Shown piece by piece: positions 44,901-52,458 of a stretch of DNA of 53,361 nt. The notes beneath the pieces were generated by a model. That model was given only the letters and a program-made list of their open reading frames with translations. It did no database searches and was not told the DNA's origin. Source of the DNA: Acidobacteriota bacterium (lineage in GTDB: Bacteria > Acidobacteriota > Terriglobia > Terriglobales > Acidobacteriaceae); the NCBI GenBank assembly GCA_021793405.1, contig JAJYSV010000024.1:1-53361 (forward strand), read 5' to 3'. How positions within the stretch are numbered: the stretch's first letter is position 1; each line of letters starts with the position of its first letter. The translations under genes were made by a program, and so were the position numbers.

Positions 44901-45527
44901 GTCCACGGGAAGGTTATTCATCCCTATGGATCCTCGTACACCAGGTACAAGTTCGCCCAGCGCATAGGCATCCCGGCCCAACAATGGCAACGTTACGACA
45001 TCGCGGCCGCCGATCACCTGACCGGTGGAACTTGTCTCGGTTGCCAGCAGAGGTCCTTGTGCCGTTACGATGACCGTCTGCTTGACTGCACCTGGCTGAA
45101 GCGTGATATTGATTTGCAATGTTTGCTCGACCTGCAACTGTATACCCGTCCGAAGAACGGTTTGGAATCCAGGAGACGTGGCCGAAATCGAGTAGGGACC
45201 GGGCAGCAAAGCCGGTACGGTATAGTAGCCGACCTGATTGCTCTCGACGACACGCTGTTGTCCTGTCTCAATCTCTCGGATGGTCAGGGTTGCGCCCGGA
45301 ACCACCGCTCCATCCTGGGTTGTAACTCTGCCCGTGATCTGTCCAGTTTGGGCAAATGCTGGGACATAGGCGATCATCGCCAGGGATGCTAACAGCAAAC
45401 AGTGAAGGGCTGCCCTGCATACGCGACGAAAAGAGGCATGGCGCAATGCGGTGATCATAGGCATTTTAAGTTCCACTTGCCGCAAAAATGATTTGTTCTG
45501 AGCTTGGGATGAAAACGTTTGGTCCAT
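41973..45527 (-). CDS. TonB-dependent receptor-like outer-membrane protein (left copy)
   Basis: A 1184-residue outer-membrane transporter of the Oar/TonB-dependent type common in Acidobacteriota. Signal peptide (about 30-61, ending VPAFAQ), a carboxypeptidase-regulatory-like domain (GQITGRVTTQDGAVVPGATLTIRE), a plug (VISTSSISVNGAQATANDFLLDGAP) and a long beta-barrel ending in an aromatic residue (FKLLY), as needed for BAM insertion. A TTG four codons upstream overlaps the ribosome site GGAGG, so ATG at 45527 is the start. No SusD-like lipoprotein is adjacent. It probably imports a glycan or its breakdown product for the sulfatases encoded after it. Confidence 0.92.
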   Translation of the reverse strand: MDQTFSSQAQNKSFLRQVELKMPMITALRHASFRRVCRAALHCLLLASLAMIAYVPAFAQTGQITGRVTTQDGAVVPGATLTIREIETGQQRVVESNQVGYYTVPALLPGPYSISATSPGFQTVLRTGIQLQVEQTLQINITLQPGAVKQTVIVTAQGPLLATETSSTGQVIGGRDVVTLPLLGRDAYALGELVPGVRGSIGMNNLPVDVISTSSISVNGAQATANDFLLDGAPNSAPVQNQPVIYPIADTVQEFKVLTNNYSAEFGRSSGGIYDVATKAGTNDLHFTAYEFYRNAKLTANNWFAKAAGQPGPPLTFNQFGGVVGGPVVIPKLYNGHNKTFFLLGLEYVRFDQGNTYTGHVPTPEELTGDFSQDTNSKGQHVTIYNPFTTSSNTRQAFTGNIIPPNLLNPIAVNMAKYFPKPNLTTLGVNNYVLADEVLIHENEFSGRVDQVFNAKTTMFARYSYNNTPDTRPNPYGPGNDGGPGFGPQVFDRYNAIVGANHAFSSTLLGTIRASFARLGNHRGPVSQGFDIGTLGFPAGLATEIGAPAAFPVETITGYGVSGSVANVSQNYALGSTGLISSYSNTFAVEANVTKTFGRHELNMGTDLRLLQANILQTGDNSTNFAFTPAFTQGPIASQASATAGDALASFLLGTPASGGVAPSPALALETKYYSAFIQDNWRTSNSLTINFGLRYEFETPYTERFNRLTNFVSNASVPLTGVQGLHGALSFVGVNGNSRYDSNTQPNHYSPRLGFAWHARPKTVVSGGGGVFYDTLWGAGASQPSNYGISGFTATTSMVTTLDGVTPYDTLSDPYPSGLVPVSGSSLGSATLLGQTISATERSMLKTPYAVQWNLGIQQQLAANWILDVRYVGTHFVHEEANLELDQLPDSALALGTGLQTLVPNPFYGQIATGQLAAPKVSQAQLLRPYPQFTGVTSLSASWAGAHYNALNVTLQKRFSNGFSFLAAYTWSKLMDQSSGGFSGESLGGGNIQDYNNLKAEMSTSLLDQTNRLVAGPVYQLPFFREGGGLAGHLLGGWELSAITSFISGDPLGITSATNGTDSQGGGQRPNWNGKNPALGNHTVAKWFDTSAFSTPPAFHFGNTPRTFDDLRSDWIRNIDISLHKNTQLTSKMNLQIRVDAFNMDNTPTFAPPNTSFGSAQFGVVSAQQNSPRTIQLGFKLLY

Positions 45528-45847
45528 GGCCGCCTCCAAAAATTATGAGTCTCGCGACTCTTTTCTAAGCAGGGGAGGAACGCAGGCAAGCATCTTCCTC
45601 AGGTGCGATTTTGTCAACGTTTTTCACGGTTGTTTGCAGTAATTTGACGTGTTAAAAACGGACTTTCCGATGGTTGGGAGCGTTCCAGCTACGCAGTTCC
45701 ATCGCATGTCGCGGGCCAAAAGGTTGGGAAGTCGGGCATAGAGTGCCGAAGGAGAAATTGAGGGGATGATCGATTACACTTCTCGGAAATTCTGGCGCCG
45801 ATTCTACGCGTGAATCCTTCAGAAGAGGTGAACAGAAGTTGTATGTA
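45528..45847. other. 320-bp gap holding the left receptor promoter/operator
   Basis: Between the regulator's stop and the left receptor there is no gene. The recognisable content is the A-tract repeat element (45610-45648) and a likely -35 TTGACA on the minus strand (45617-45612). Nearer the regulator (45660-45847) I see no hairpin or family match. An AGTCTCGCGACTC palindrome (45547-45559) lies just upstream of the receptor ribosome site and could form a stem. Confidence 0.5.
45610..45648 (-). promoter_or_regulatory. Operator-like element of the left receptor, shared with the right receptor
   Basis: Read on the minus strand, 45630-45610 contains CCGTGAAAAACGTTGAC and is identical over 21 bp to 47157-47177. 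It includes a TTGACA -35-like hexamer. A-tract half-sites recur: GTCAAA from 45648, TGCAAA from 45638, GTGAAA from 45627, GACAAA from 45615, spaced 10-12 bp. Such helical phasing is typical of sites bound by OmpR/PhoB-type winged helices. It lies 82 bp before the receptor ATG. Confidence 0.65.
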
Positions 45848-47113
45848 TCAATGCGTGCGAATCGTAACCAACCTAGCTTCCATTGGGACCCCACCGACAA
45901 TCGTGGTCTCCAATAAAGCCTCAAAAGGACGAATTTCTCCGTTTTTAAACGAGGCAGCCCGCAACAATGCCGCGACATCGTCGGGGCGACAAGCGTATTC
46001 GACTGCGGCCTCTGTCCCCAGTGTCGATACTCCGCTGAAGATTAGAATCCATTTGCCTTGCTGCAAGCCTGGCAACAGCGAGAGTACCGCGTAATCCTTC
46101 GAGAAAAAATACTTTGGTCTGGAATACAACTTAGGTTCGCCCGGTTTTGGGTGATCGTTGATGAAGCCGGCAGAATCGGGATCCGCAAGCAGAGTGAAAT
46201 CGTTCATGGAGGGGAGCATGTTCAACGCAGGGTTTTGCGCACGCGAACCGATAAATATGAGATTGGTCGATCGAGCATCATCCCAAGTCACCAGATGACT
46301 GCGTTTCAGAATGAACGTGGCATGGTGTGCGTCGAACAACTGGGTCAGTTGGTGAATCGCCATCACGGCACCGGTTCCCGTGTAGAGAAGGCTGCCGTCC
46401 TCCCGAACCGACTGGTTCGAGTCCGCTACCGTCTCTGCCGGCGCCACTTGAAATCCATTCTTGGAATCGCCTACGAACAAGGCATTGCTGTAGATCACAA
46501 GCGGTTGACTTTCGGACAGGAACGGGCCCCACAATGTTTCCATTCCCGATTCGACTGCCCGTGATTTCGATTGGCCCGGCCAAATGTTCGCAGCGAGGAG
46601 GATAACAAGGAAACACACCGCAATCGCCAGCCAGATTTTGGCCCGTCTGGCTAGTGCAGGTTCAGAGACGATCGGGGCGGCAGGGGCAACGTATATCTCC
46701 TCACGCAGCGGCGGGGGTTCCACAGGATGCGGAACCGAGAAATGCTGTCCACGTGGCTGGAAGACTGGAAGGTAATGCCCCTTGGGAATTTCGATAATTA
46801 TTTCCTCATGCGCGCCTTCCCCCGAAAAGTACTCGTCCAGTTTTCGGCGCAACAGACGGGCATGGGTGCGGACAATGCTGTCTTCGCTTGAGTTGTAACC
46901 GGGAGGACGCTGAAAAACATGGATTCCAATCTGCTGCTCCGTTACATCGTTCGGTGAATCGCGAATCGCACATTCCCCCACATAGAGCAAAAACTCCTTT
47001 AGCCGCGTTGAATTACGGAATTGCTGGCTGGACGCAATCCGCTGTAGAAGCGCCCATCGAGGATCTTTCGATACAGCGGCATCAATTTCCGAAATAAAAG
47101 AACCCTTTCTCAT
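45848..47113 (-). CDS. Membrane-anchored winged-helix regulator
   Basis: A 421-residue one-component regulator. Residues ~22-118 match the winged-helix domain frequent in acidobacterial proteins (STRLKEFLLYVGECAI..TEQQIGIHVF..EDSIVRTHARLLRRKL..IEIPKGHYLPVF). A proline-rich linker leads to a single membrane segment (about 160-177), then a ~240-residue external domain I do not recognise. The layout resembles CadC/ToxR-like proteins: DNA binding inside, sensing outside. It lies between and divergent to one of the two receptor genes, with the repeat element in its own promoter region. Its ribosome site is weak. Confidence 0.78.
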   Translation of the reverse strand: MRKGSFISEIDAAVSKDPRWALLQRIASSQQFRNSTRLKEFLLYVGECAIRDSPNDVTEQQIGIHVFQRPPGYNSSEDSIVRTHARLLRRKLDEYFSGEGAHEEIIIEIPKGHYLPVFQPRGQHFSVPHPVEPPPLREEIYVAPAAPIVSEPALARRAKIWLAIAVCFLVILLAANIWPGQSKSRAVESGMETLWGPFLSESQPLVIYSNALFVGDSKNGFQVAPAETVADSNQSVREDGSLLYTGTGAVMAIHQLTQLFDAHHATFILKRSHLVTWDDARSTNLIFIGSRAQNPALNMLPSMNDFTLLADPDSAGFINDHPKPGEPKLYSRPKYFFSKDYAVLSLLPGLQQGKWILIFSGVSTLGTEAAVEYACRPDDVAALLRAASFKNGEIRPFEALLETTIVGGVPMEARLVTIRTH

Positions 47114-47148
47114 TTGCCACGCGAGGCTACCATACCATTAATTCACCT

Positions 47149-47177
47149 GTCAAATCACCGTGAAAAACGTTGACAAA
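47149..47177 (+). promoter_or_regulatory. Operator-like element of the right receptor and the regulator
   Basis: 47157-47177 is identical to the left-receptor element in the same orientation relative to the receptor gene. GTCAAA (47149), GTGAAA (47160) and GACAAA (47172) are spaced 11 and 12 bp. TTGACA (47170-47175) could be a -35 for the receptor, though no good -10 follows. It is 36 bp upstream of the divergent regulator start, suggesting autoregulation. The GTCAAA half-site is 10 bp closer to GTGAAA here than in the left copy, one helical turn. Confidence 0.65.
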
Positions 47178-47345
47178 GCCACTTCCAGCGAAGATCGTTG
47201 TCCACGGTTGATCCCGCATAGAAAACGGTGCTGGATTTGCATCTGTGGCTGGATTACAAGCCAAGATGTTGCGCTAAGCCTGCCTAAGTTGCTGATACAC
47301 GCCGAGCAGGTCGCGCAGAAGAACTTTCGTTAGGAGGCTATATCC

Positions 47346-50300
47346 ATGAATGAATCTGGTTCCAAGCTACAGAGCAGGTCACTTTCAACCGCAATGTTAC
47401 GGACAGCTTTGTTTGCTGTGCTTGGTTGTCTCTTTCTTTCTATTCCTATGCTTCACGCCCAGGAGACGGCTTCGATCGTTGGCACGGTTACGGATCAGTC
47501 CGGCGCTCTCCTGACCGGTGCCCAGGTAACTTTGGTGAACGAGGCAACGCATTTCACGCGTGTCGTTGAAACCAATACAAGCGGTCAGTATGTTGCGTCC
47601 GCGATTCCAACTGGGAGCTATGCGATAACCGTCGACAAAACAGGATTTAAGAAGCTGCAACGTACCGGTGTTCAGCTGACGTTGGCCAGTACACTGACCG
47701 TCGATCTGCAATTGAGCGTCGGGGCAATGACCCAAACGGTGGCGGTTACTGGGACAGCGCCGCTGTTGCAGACACAATCGGCAGCCGTATCGGGTCTGGT
47801 GGATAGTCGGCAGATGTTGGCGCTTCCCTTGGTGAGTCGCGACTTTACCGACCTCGTTCTGCTTACTCCGGGAGCCCATATAGGGACAGCTACGAACCTC
47901 GCATTGGGACAAGGCGCTTATTCGATGCGCGGAGGCGATAATTACAGTGTGAACGGCTCGGTGGCCGCCGGCAACACCTACATGGTGAACGGTATTTTCG
48001 ATCGGATGCTTTGGCTGAACACTCTAGTCATTGTGCCCATTGTGGATTCTGTCCAGGAATATCGCGTCATGACCAGCAACTACTCCGCCGAATACGGAGA
48101 CGCCGCGGGCGCGTTGACCAGTGTTGACACGAAGTCCGGCAGCAACAATTTTCATGGCGACGCGTGGGAATTTCTGCGCAACACCGACCTGAATGCGAAC
48201 GACTATTTCAACAATAGGAATCACGTTGCAAGACCTGGATTCCATCGCAACCAGTTCGGATTTACCCTGGGAGGACCCATTCTCCGCAACAAGACATTTT
48301 TCTTCGTTGATTACGAAGGCATTCGGGCCTCGCAGCCTCTAACTGCGACCTCCACTATACCAACAGTTGCGGAAGATCAAATGGTCGAGACGGGGAATTT
48401 CGCCAATTTTGGAGCCACGATCTACAATCCATATTCAACGACCACGGTGGGTGGAACAACGGCCCGCAACGCCTTCAGCGGGAACCAGATTCCCTTGAAT
48501 CTTCTCGATCCGGTCGCCGTCAACACGATCAAGCTTCTGCCCGCGCCCACTAACTCGGCAGCGACCAACAATTACGTTTACAACGCTCCGGGAACCCAGC
48601 AGACAAATCAATTCGATGTTCGCATCGACCAGAACGTCGGCGCGTCGGACCGTCTTTTCTTCTACTACGACTACGACAAGAGCAACTTCGTGAGGCCTGG
48701 TATCATTCCGTCGCCGGCCAAGAGCCCCATTCCGATTGGCCCCTATCTCTCCACCAGTGGCGACGGCGGAATTACGGAGCCGCTGTTCAATCAGGACGCG
48801 ACCTTGGGCTACACCAAAGTGATTGGCAGTAAAATTGTCAGTGAATCGCATCTGGGCCTGGTTCGCTGGAATTCGCAGATTACGCCATTGGGAGAGAAGT
48901 TCAACACGGCGACGGCACTCGGGATGCCCGGCATCAATTTCAACAAACAATCGGGTGGTATGCCCGCATTCACGGTTGCTGGACTCACAGTAATTGGAGA
49001 TAGCTCGACCTTTCCGGAGGACAGCGCGGTTACTTCCGTGCAGGGGGACTCCGCGCTCACAGTCATCCGCGGGACGCACACTCTGCAATTCGGAATTGTG
49101 GCGCTTCGTCATTGGTTCAACGGATTTTCAGGTTTTCCGGATCGGGGAGCGTTCGACTTCAATGGCCAGTTTACGAGCCAGATAAATGCTCCCAGTTCGA
49201 AGACAGCGCTTGCCGACTTTGCGTTGGGAGCAATGGATTCCGGAAGTCGCAATTACCTGGATGGGTCCTTCGCCATGCGTTTTTGGCAACTGTCGCCATA
49301 CATTCAGGATACCTGGCGCGTCACCGACCGCCTTACCGTGGATGCTGGTCTTCGTTGGGATTTCGATTCGCCCCCCTACGAGAAGCACAACCACTGGGCC
49401 AATCTTGATATTAAGACCGGACAGCTTCTGATCGCCGGAGTTAATCACAACGGCAGGACCCTGCGCAACTTCGATCTGGAGACGCCGGGACCACGCCTGG
49501 GATTGGTCTATGCCCTGACGTCAGACCGTAAGACCATGCTCCGCGCCGGCGGCGGTCTTTCTTACGTATATGAGGATGTAGGAGGCAATCAACTCTATAA
49601 GAACCTTCCGTACTATTCGGCCCAGACCATTGTCACAAGTATCAACAGCGCGCCTACGCAAACCCTCCGCCAGGGGCTTCCTATCCCGGTTGCACCCGTC
49701 AATGAGACGGAGGCTCAACTCTCCGTAGGAAGTCCCGTAGCCTGGAATATGAACCTGAAACATTCCCAGGTCGCGTCGTGGAGTCTGGGCATCCAGCGGC
49801 AGTTAACGAACACCATTATGGCGGATGTGAGCTACGTCGGGACCCGCGGTAACCGGATTTTGATCAACAGCGTCAATCTAAACCAAGCTGCCCCAGGACC
49901 GGGCCCCGCCGGTCCGCGCCGTCCTTATTACACAATCAATCCCAAACTGGTAAACATCTCCTACTTGACAAGCTGGGGCGGTTCAAAATATCAGTCTCTC
50001 CAAGCCCACATCGAGAAGCGTTTTTCGAGAGGTCTCACCTTCGGCGCTTCCTATACCTACTCTTCTTACCTCACCGACTCGGGCAATCCAAACGGCGGAG
50101 GTAACAGCAACTACCAGAACGATCAATGCATTGCTTGTAACTGGGGTCCAGCGCCCGACGACAATACGCATGTGATATCCATCAACCATGTCTACGCGTT
50201 TCCCTTTGGCGCTCAACGGAGCTATTTGACGCACGGCTTCCTTTCCTATCTGCTGGGAGGCTGGAATCTGAATGGAATCTGGAGCTTTCAAACCGGAAGC

Positions 50301-50717
50301 CGCTTCACCCCCATTCTTGCGTCGAATGTCTCAAATCAGGCCGGGGGTGGGAATCAACGTCCGAACCGGATTGGCAGCGGGAGCTTGCCGTCAAGCCAAC
50401 GGAATATCAATCATTGGTTCAATACCGCCGACTTCGTGGCTCCCCCGCAGTACACTTTCGGAAATTCGGGGACAGGCATTCTCACCGGACCCAACTATTT
50501 CGATGCGGATCTCGCGCTGATCCGCAATTTCCACCTTCCTAAAGAATCTAACCTGGAAATTCGTTCCGAGTGGTTCAACGCATTGAACCATACGAATTTC
50601 GGTACTCCGAACGCTACCATCGGGACTGCTCCGGCTGGCACGATCGCCAGCACCGTCGTAGGGCCGGGTGGCACTTCGGCGCGAGTCATCCAGATGGCTG
50701 CGAAATTTATTTTCTAG
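47346..50717 (+). CDS. TonB-dependent receptor-like outer-membrane protein (right copy)
   Basis: A 1123-residue outer-membrane transporter with the same architecture as the left copy: signal peptide (ending MLHAQ, about 39), carboxypeptidase-regulatory-like domain (SIVGTVTDQSGALLTGAQVTLV), plug with NYSVNGSVAAGNTYMVNGIF and SNYSAEYGDAAGALTSV, and a barrel ending KFIF. It is clearly homologous to the left receptor but diverged, so not a recent copy. AGGAGG precedes the ATG. It is followed by two sulfatases on the same strand. The ligand is unknown; context suggests a sulfated saccharide or oligosaccharide. Confidence 0.92.
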   Translation: MNESGSKLQSRSLSTAMLRTALFAVLGCLFLSIPMLHAQETASIVGTVTDQSGALLTGAQVTLVNEATHFTRVVETNTSGQYVASAIPTGSYAITVDKTGFKKLQRTGVQLTLASTLTVDLQLSVGAMTQTVAVTGTAPLLQTQSAAVSGLVDSRQMLALPLVSRDFTDLVLLTPGAHIGTATNLALGQGAYSMRGGDNYSVNGSVAAGNTYMVNGIFDRMLWLNTLVIVPIVDSVQEYRVMTSNYSAEYGDAAGALTSVDTKSGSNNFHGDAWEFLRNTDLNANDYFNNRNHVARPGFHRNQFGFTLGGPILRNKTFFFVDYEGIRASQPLTATSTIPTVAEDQMVETGNFANFGATIYNPYSTTTVGGTTARNAFSGNQIPLNLLDPVAVNTIKLLPAPTNSAATNNYVYNAPGTQQTNQFDVRIDQNVGASDRLFFYYDYDKSNFVRPGIIPSPAKSPIPIGPYLSTSGDGGITEPLFNQDATLGYTKVIGSKIVSESHLGLVRWNSQITPLGEKFNTATALGMPGINFNKQSGGMPAFTVAGLTVIGDSSTFPEDSAVTSVQGDSALTVIRGTHTLQFGIVALRHWFNGFSGFPDRGAFDFNGQFTSQINAPSSKTALADFALGAMDSGSRNYLDGSFAMRFWQLSPYIQDTWRVTDRLTVDAGLRWDFDSPPYEKHNHWANLDIKTGQLLIAGVNHNGRTLRNFDLETPGPRLGLVYALTSDRKTMLRAGGGLSYVYEDVGGNQLYKNLPYYSAQTIVTSINSAPTQTLRQGLPIPVAPVNETEAQLSVGSPVAWNMNLKHSQVASWSLGIQRQLTNTIMADVSYVGTRGNRILINSVNLNQAAPGPGPAGPRRPYYTINPKLVNISYLTSWGGSKYQSLQAHIEKRFSRGLTFGASYTYSSYLTDSGNPNGGGNSNYQNDQCIACNWGPAPDDNTHVISINHVYAFPFGAQRSYLTHGFLSYLLGGWNLNGIWSFQTGSRFTPILASNVSNQAGGGNQRPNRIGSGSLPSSQRNINHWFNTADFVAPPQYTFGNSGTGILTGPNYFDADLALIRNFHLPKESNLEIRSEWFNALNHTNFGTPNATIGTAPAGTIASTVVGPGGTSARVIQMAAKFIF

Positions 50718-50828
50718 AATGTTCCGGTGCGATGGCGGCGATTCGCAATCATCGCGCAACGATGGCTCACAACCATACAGGCTCTCTCGTCTCCGCAGGA
50801 TGGGGCAGCTTCTCATAGGAGAAATAGC

Positions 50829-52367
50829 ATGAGCGATATTGATCGCAGAGAGTTTTGTCTGGGGCTTGGAGCCTTATCGGTTACGCATAAGGGCCTCGGA
50901 CAACCTCTGGTTAAGGAAGCTTTTCAAGCTGGGAGCTCGCCGGCGAACGGAATCCCAGGCAAACGCAAGAATGTGCTTCTCATCATGTCCGATCAGCACC
51001 AGCACGAAGCCCTGGGGATTCGGGGAGATACCATCGCAAAAACTCCGAATCTGGATGCCCTGGCGCGCAGTGGGGTGCGTTTCGATCACGCTTACTGCAC
51101 GGATCCGGTGTGCGTGCCATCCCGGGCCTCCCTGTTTACAGGTCTCTATGCGCACCATCACAAGACGTATGACAATTCAATGCACTGGCCCTTCGAGCAC
51201 AAGACAATCGCCCACGCGCTTGCCCAAGCGGGATACATGACCGCCTGCATCGGCAAGATGCACTTTGTCGATGCACAAACACATGGGTTCGCTTACAAGC
51301 TGGACTTTAACGACTGGTATCAATATCTGGGCCCCAAGACCAAGCTGCGAGCGGAGGAAATCGTCTACCCGAATTCCGGGTCCGGACTCCCGCAAATCGA
51401 CGATCTATGGCGGGACCATGGCGACCCATGGACGGGAATCATAGAAAATGACAATCGCGAAGGATATGTTTCCGTCGGGCGGGTCTCGCCGCTGGCTGAG
51501 GAAGATCACTTCGAGAGTTTCGTAGCGCGTGAGTCGATCCGCTTCTTAAAAAACCATGGAACCAAGCAGCCCTTCTTCCTAACCTGTTCGTTCCTTAAGC
51601 CGCACGATCCTTTTATGCCGGCGCAGCGATTTGCCCGGATGTTTCACGGAGAGGAAATGAACTTGCCAGCGACCTGGGGCAAGGTCGATCTTTCTACCGT
51701 GCCCCGATTCGTTCAGGAGCTAATCCGTTACAACGGTGCGACCCCGGAACTCATCGCCCCCGATATGGCAAAGTTGCGTATCGCGCTGTACTACGCCAGC
51801 CTTGCGCAGACGGATGATTGTGTCGGAAAAGTGTTGCAGGAGTTGCACAATCTGGGTCTCGACGAGGATACCGTTGTTCTTTACACCGCGGATCACGGGG
51901 AGATGCTTGGATCGCATGGACTATGGCAAAAAGATCTCTTTTACGAACCTTCGGCTGGCGTTCCGCTGATTGTTCGTGCGCCCGGGGTAACTCCAGAGAA
52001 CGCAGTGTGCAAAACCCCTGTCAGCCTCGTGCAGGCGTTTCCAACTTTGACCGATTTGTGCGGACTTGCTGCGCCTGCTGGATTGGACGGTTCAAGCTTC
52101 GCCGATGCTCTCCGCAATCCACAAGAAACACGGGACAAGGAAATTTACGCGGAACTTGGTTTATCTGGCCGTCACGCGGGATACATGATTCGCGCTGGGA
52201 ATTTCAAATACTGTTATTACGAGAACGACACGCCGGAACTGTACGATCTACAATCGGATCCGGATGAAATGAAGAACCTTGCTATGCTGCCCCAATACAA
52301 AAACAAAGCGCAGGAGATGCAAGCCCGGCTCTTCGCCTGGCATCGTCCTGCGGAGAATCGATCTTAG
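50829..52367 (+). CDS. Secreted sulfatase (formylglycine type)
   Basis: A 512-residue S1-type sulfatase with a Tat-like N-terminus (DRREFCLGLGALS). The metal Asp lies in VLLIMSDQHQHEALG, and the activation motif VCVPSRASLFTGLY is intact with Cys95. TACIGKMHFVDAQTHG and YTADHGEMLGSHGLW follow. It is the paralogue of the sulfatase at 38.5-40.0 kb. An upstream ATG (50727) is open, but AGGAGA before 50829 and the signal sequence fix the start. It lies 111 bp after the receptor. Confidence 0.93.
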   Translation: MSDIDRREFCLGLGALSVTHKGLGQPLVKEAFQAGSSPANGIPGKRKNVLLIMSDQHQHEALGIRGDTIAKTPNLDALARSGVRFDHAYCTDPVCVPSRASLFTGLYAHHHKTYDNSMHWPFEHKTIAHALAQAGYMTACIGKMHFVDAQTHGFAYKLDFNDWYQYLGPKTKLRAEEIVYPNSGSGLPQIDDLWRDHGDPWTGIIENDNREGYVSVGRVSPLAEEDHFESFVARESIRFLKNHGTKQPFFLTCSFLKPHDPFMPAQRFARMFHGEEMNLPATWGKVDLSTVPRFVQELIRYNGATPELIAPDMAKLRIALYYASLAQTDDCVGKVLQELHNLGLDEDTVVLYTADHGEMLGSHGLWQKDLFYEPSAGVPLIVRAPGVTPENAVCKTPVSLVQAFPTLTDLCGLAAPAGLDGSSFADALRNPQETRDKEIYAELGLSGRHAGYMIRAGNFKYCYYENDTPELYDLQSDPDEMKNLAMLPQYKNKAQEMQARLFAWHRPAENRS

Positions 52368-52458
52368 ATCTACGGTTCATGTAGCGGATCCCTTTGAGCT
52401 GGAAATCCCTTCGCAAGCTGGATCGAGAAAAACATCCGAGGACGCAGAGGCTCTTGAT

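Noticed and set aside
45527-45539. TTG start for the left receptor four codons upstream
   Set aside because: The TTG overlaps the GGAGG that serves as the ribosome site of the ATG at 45527.
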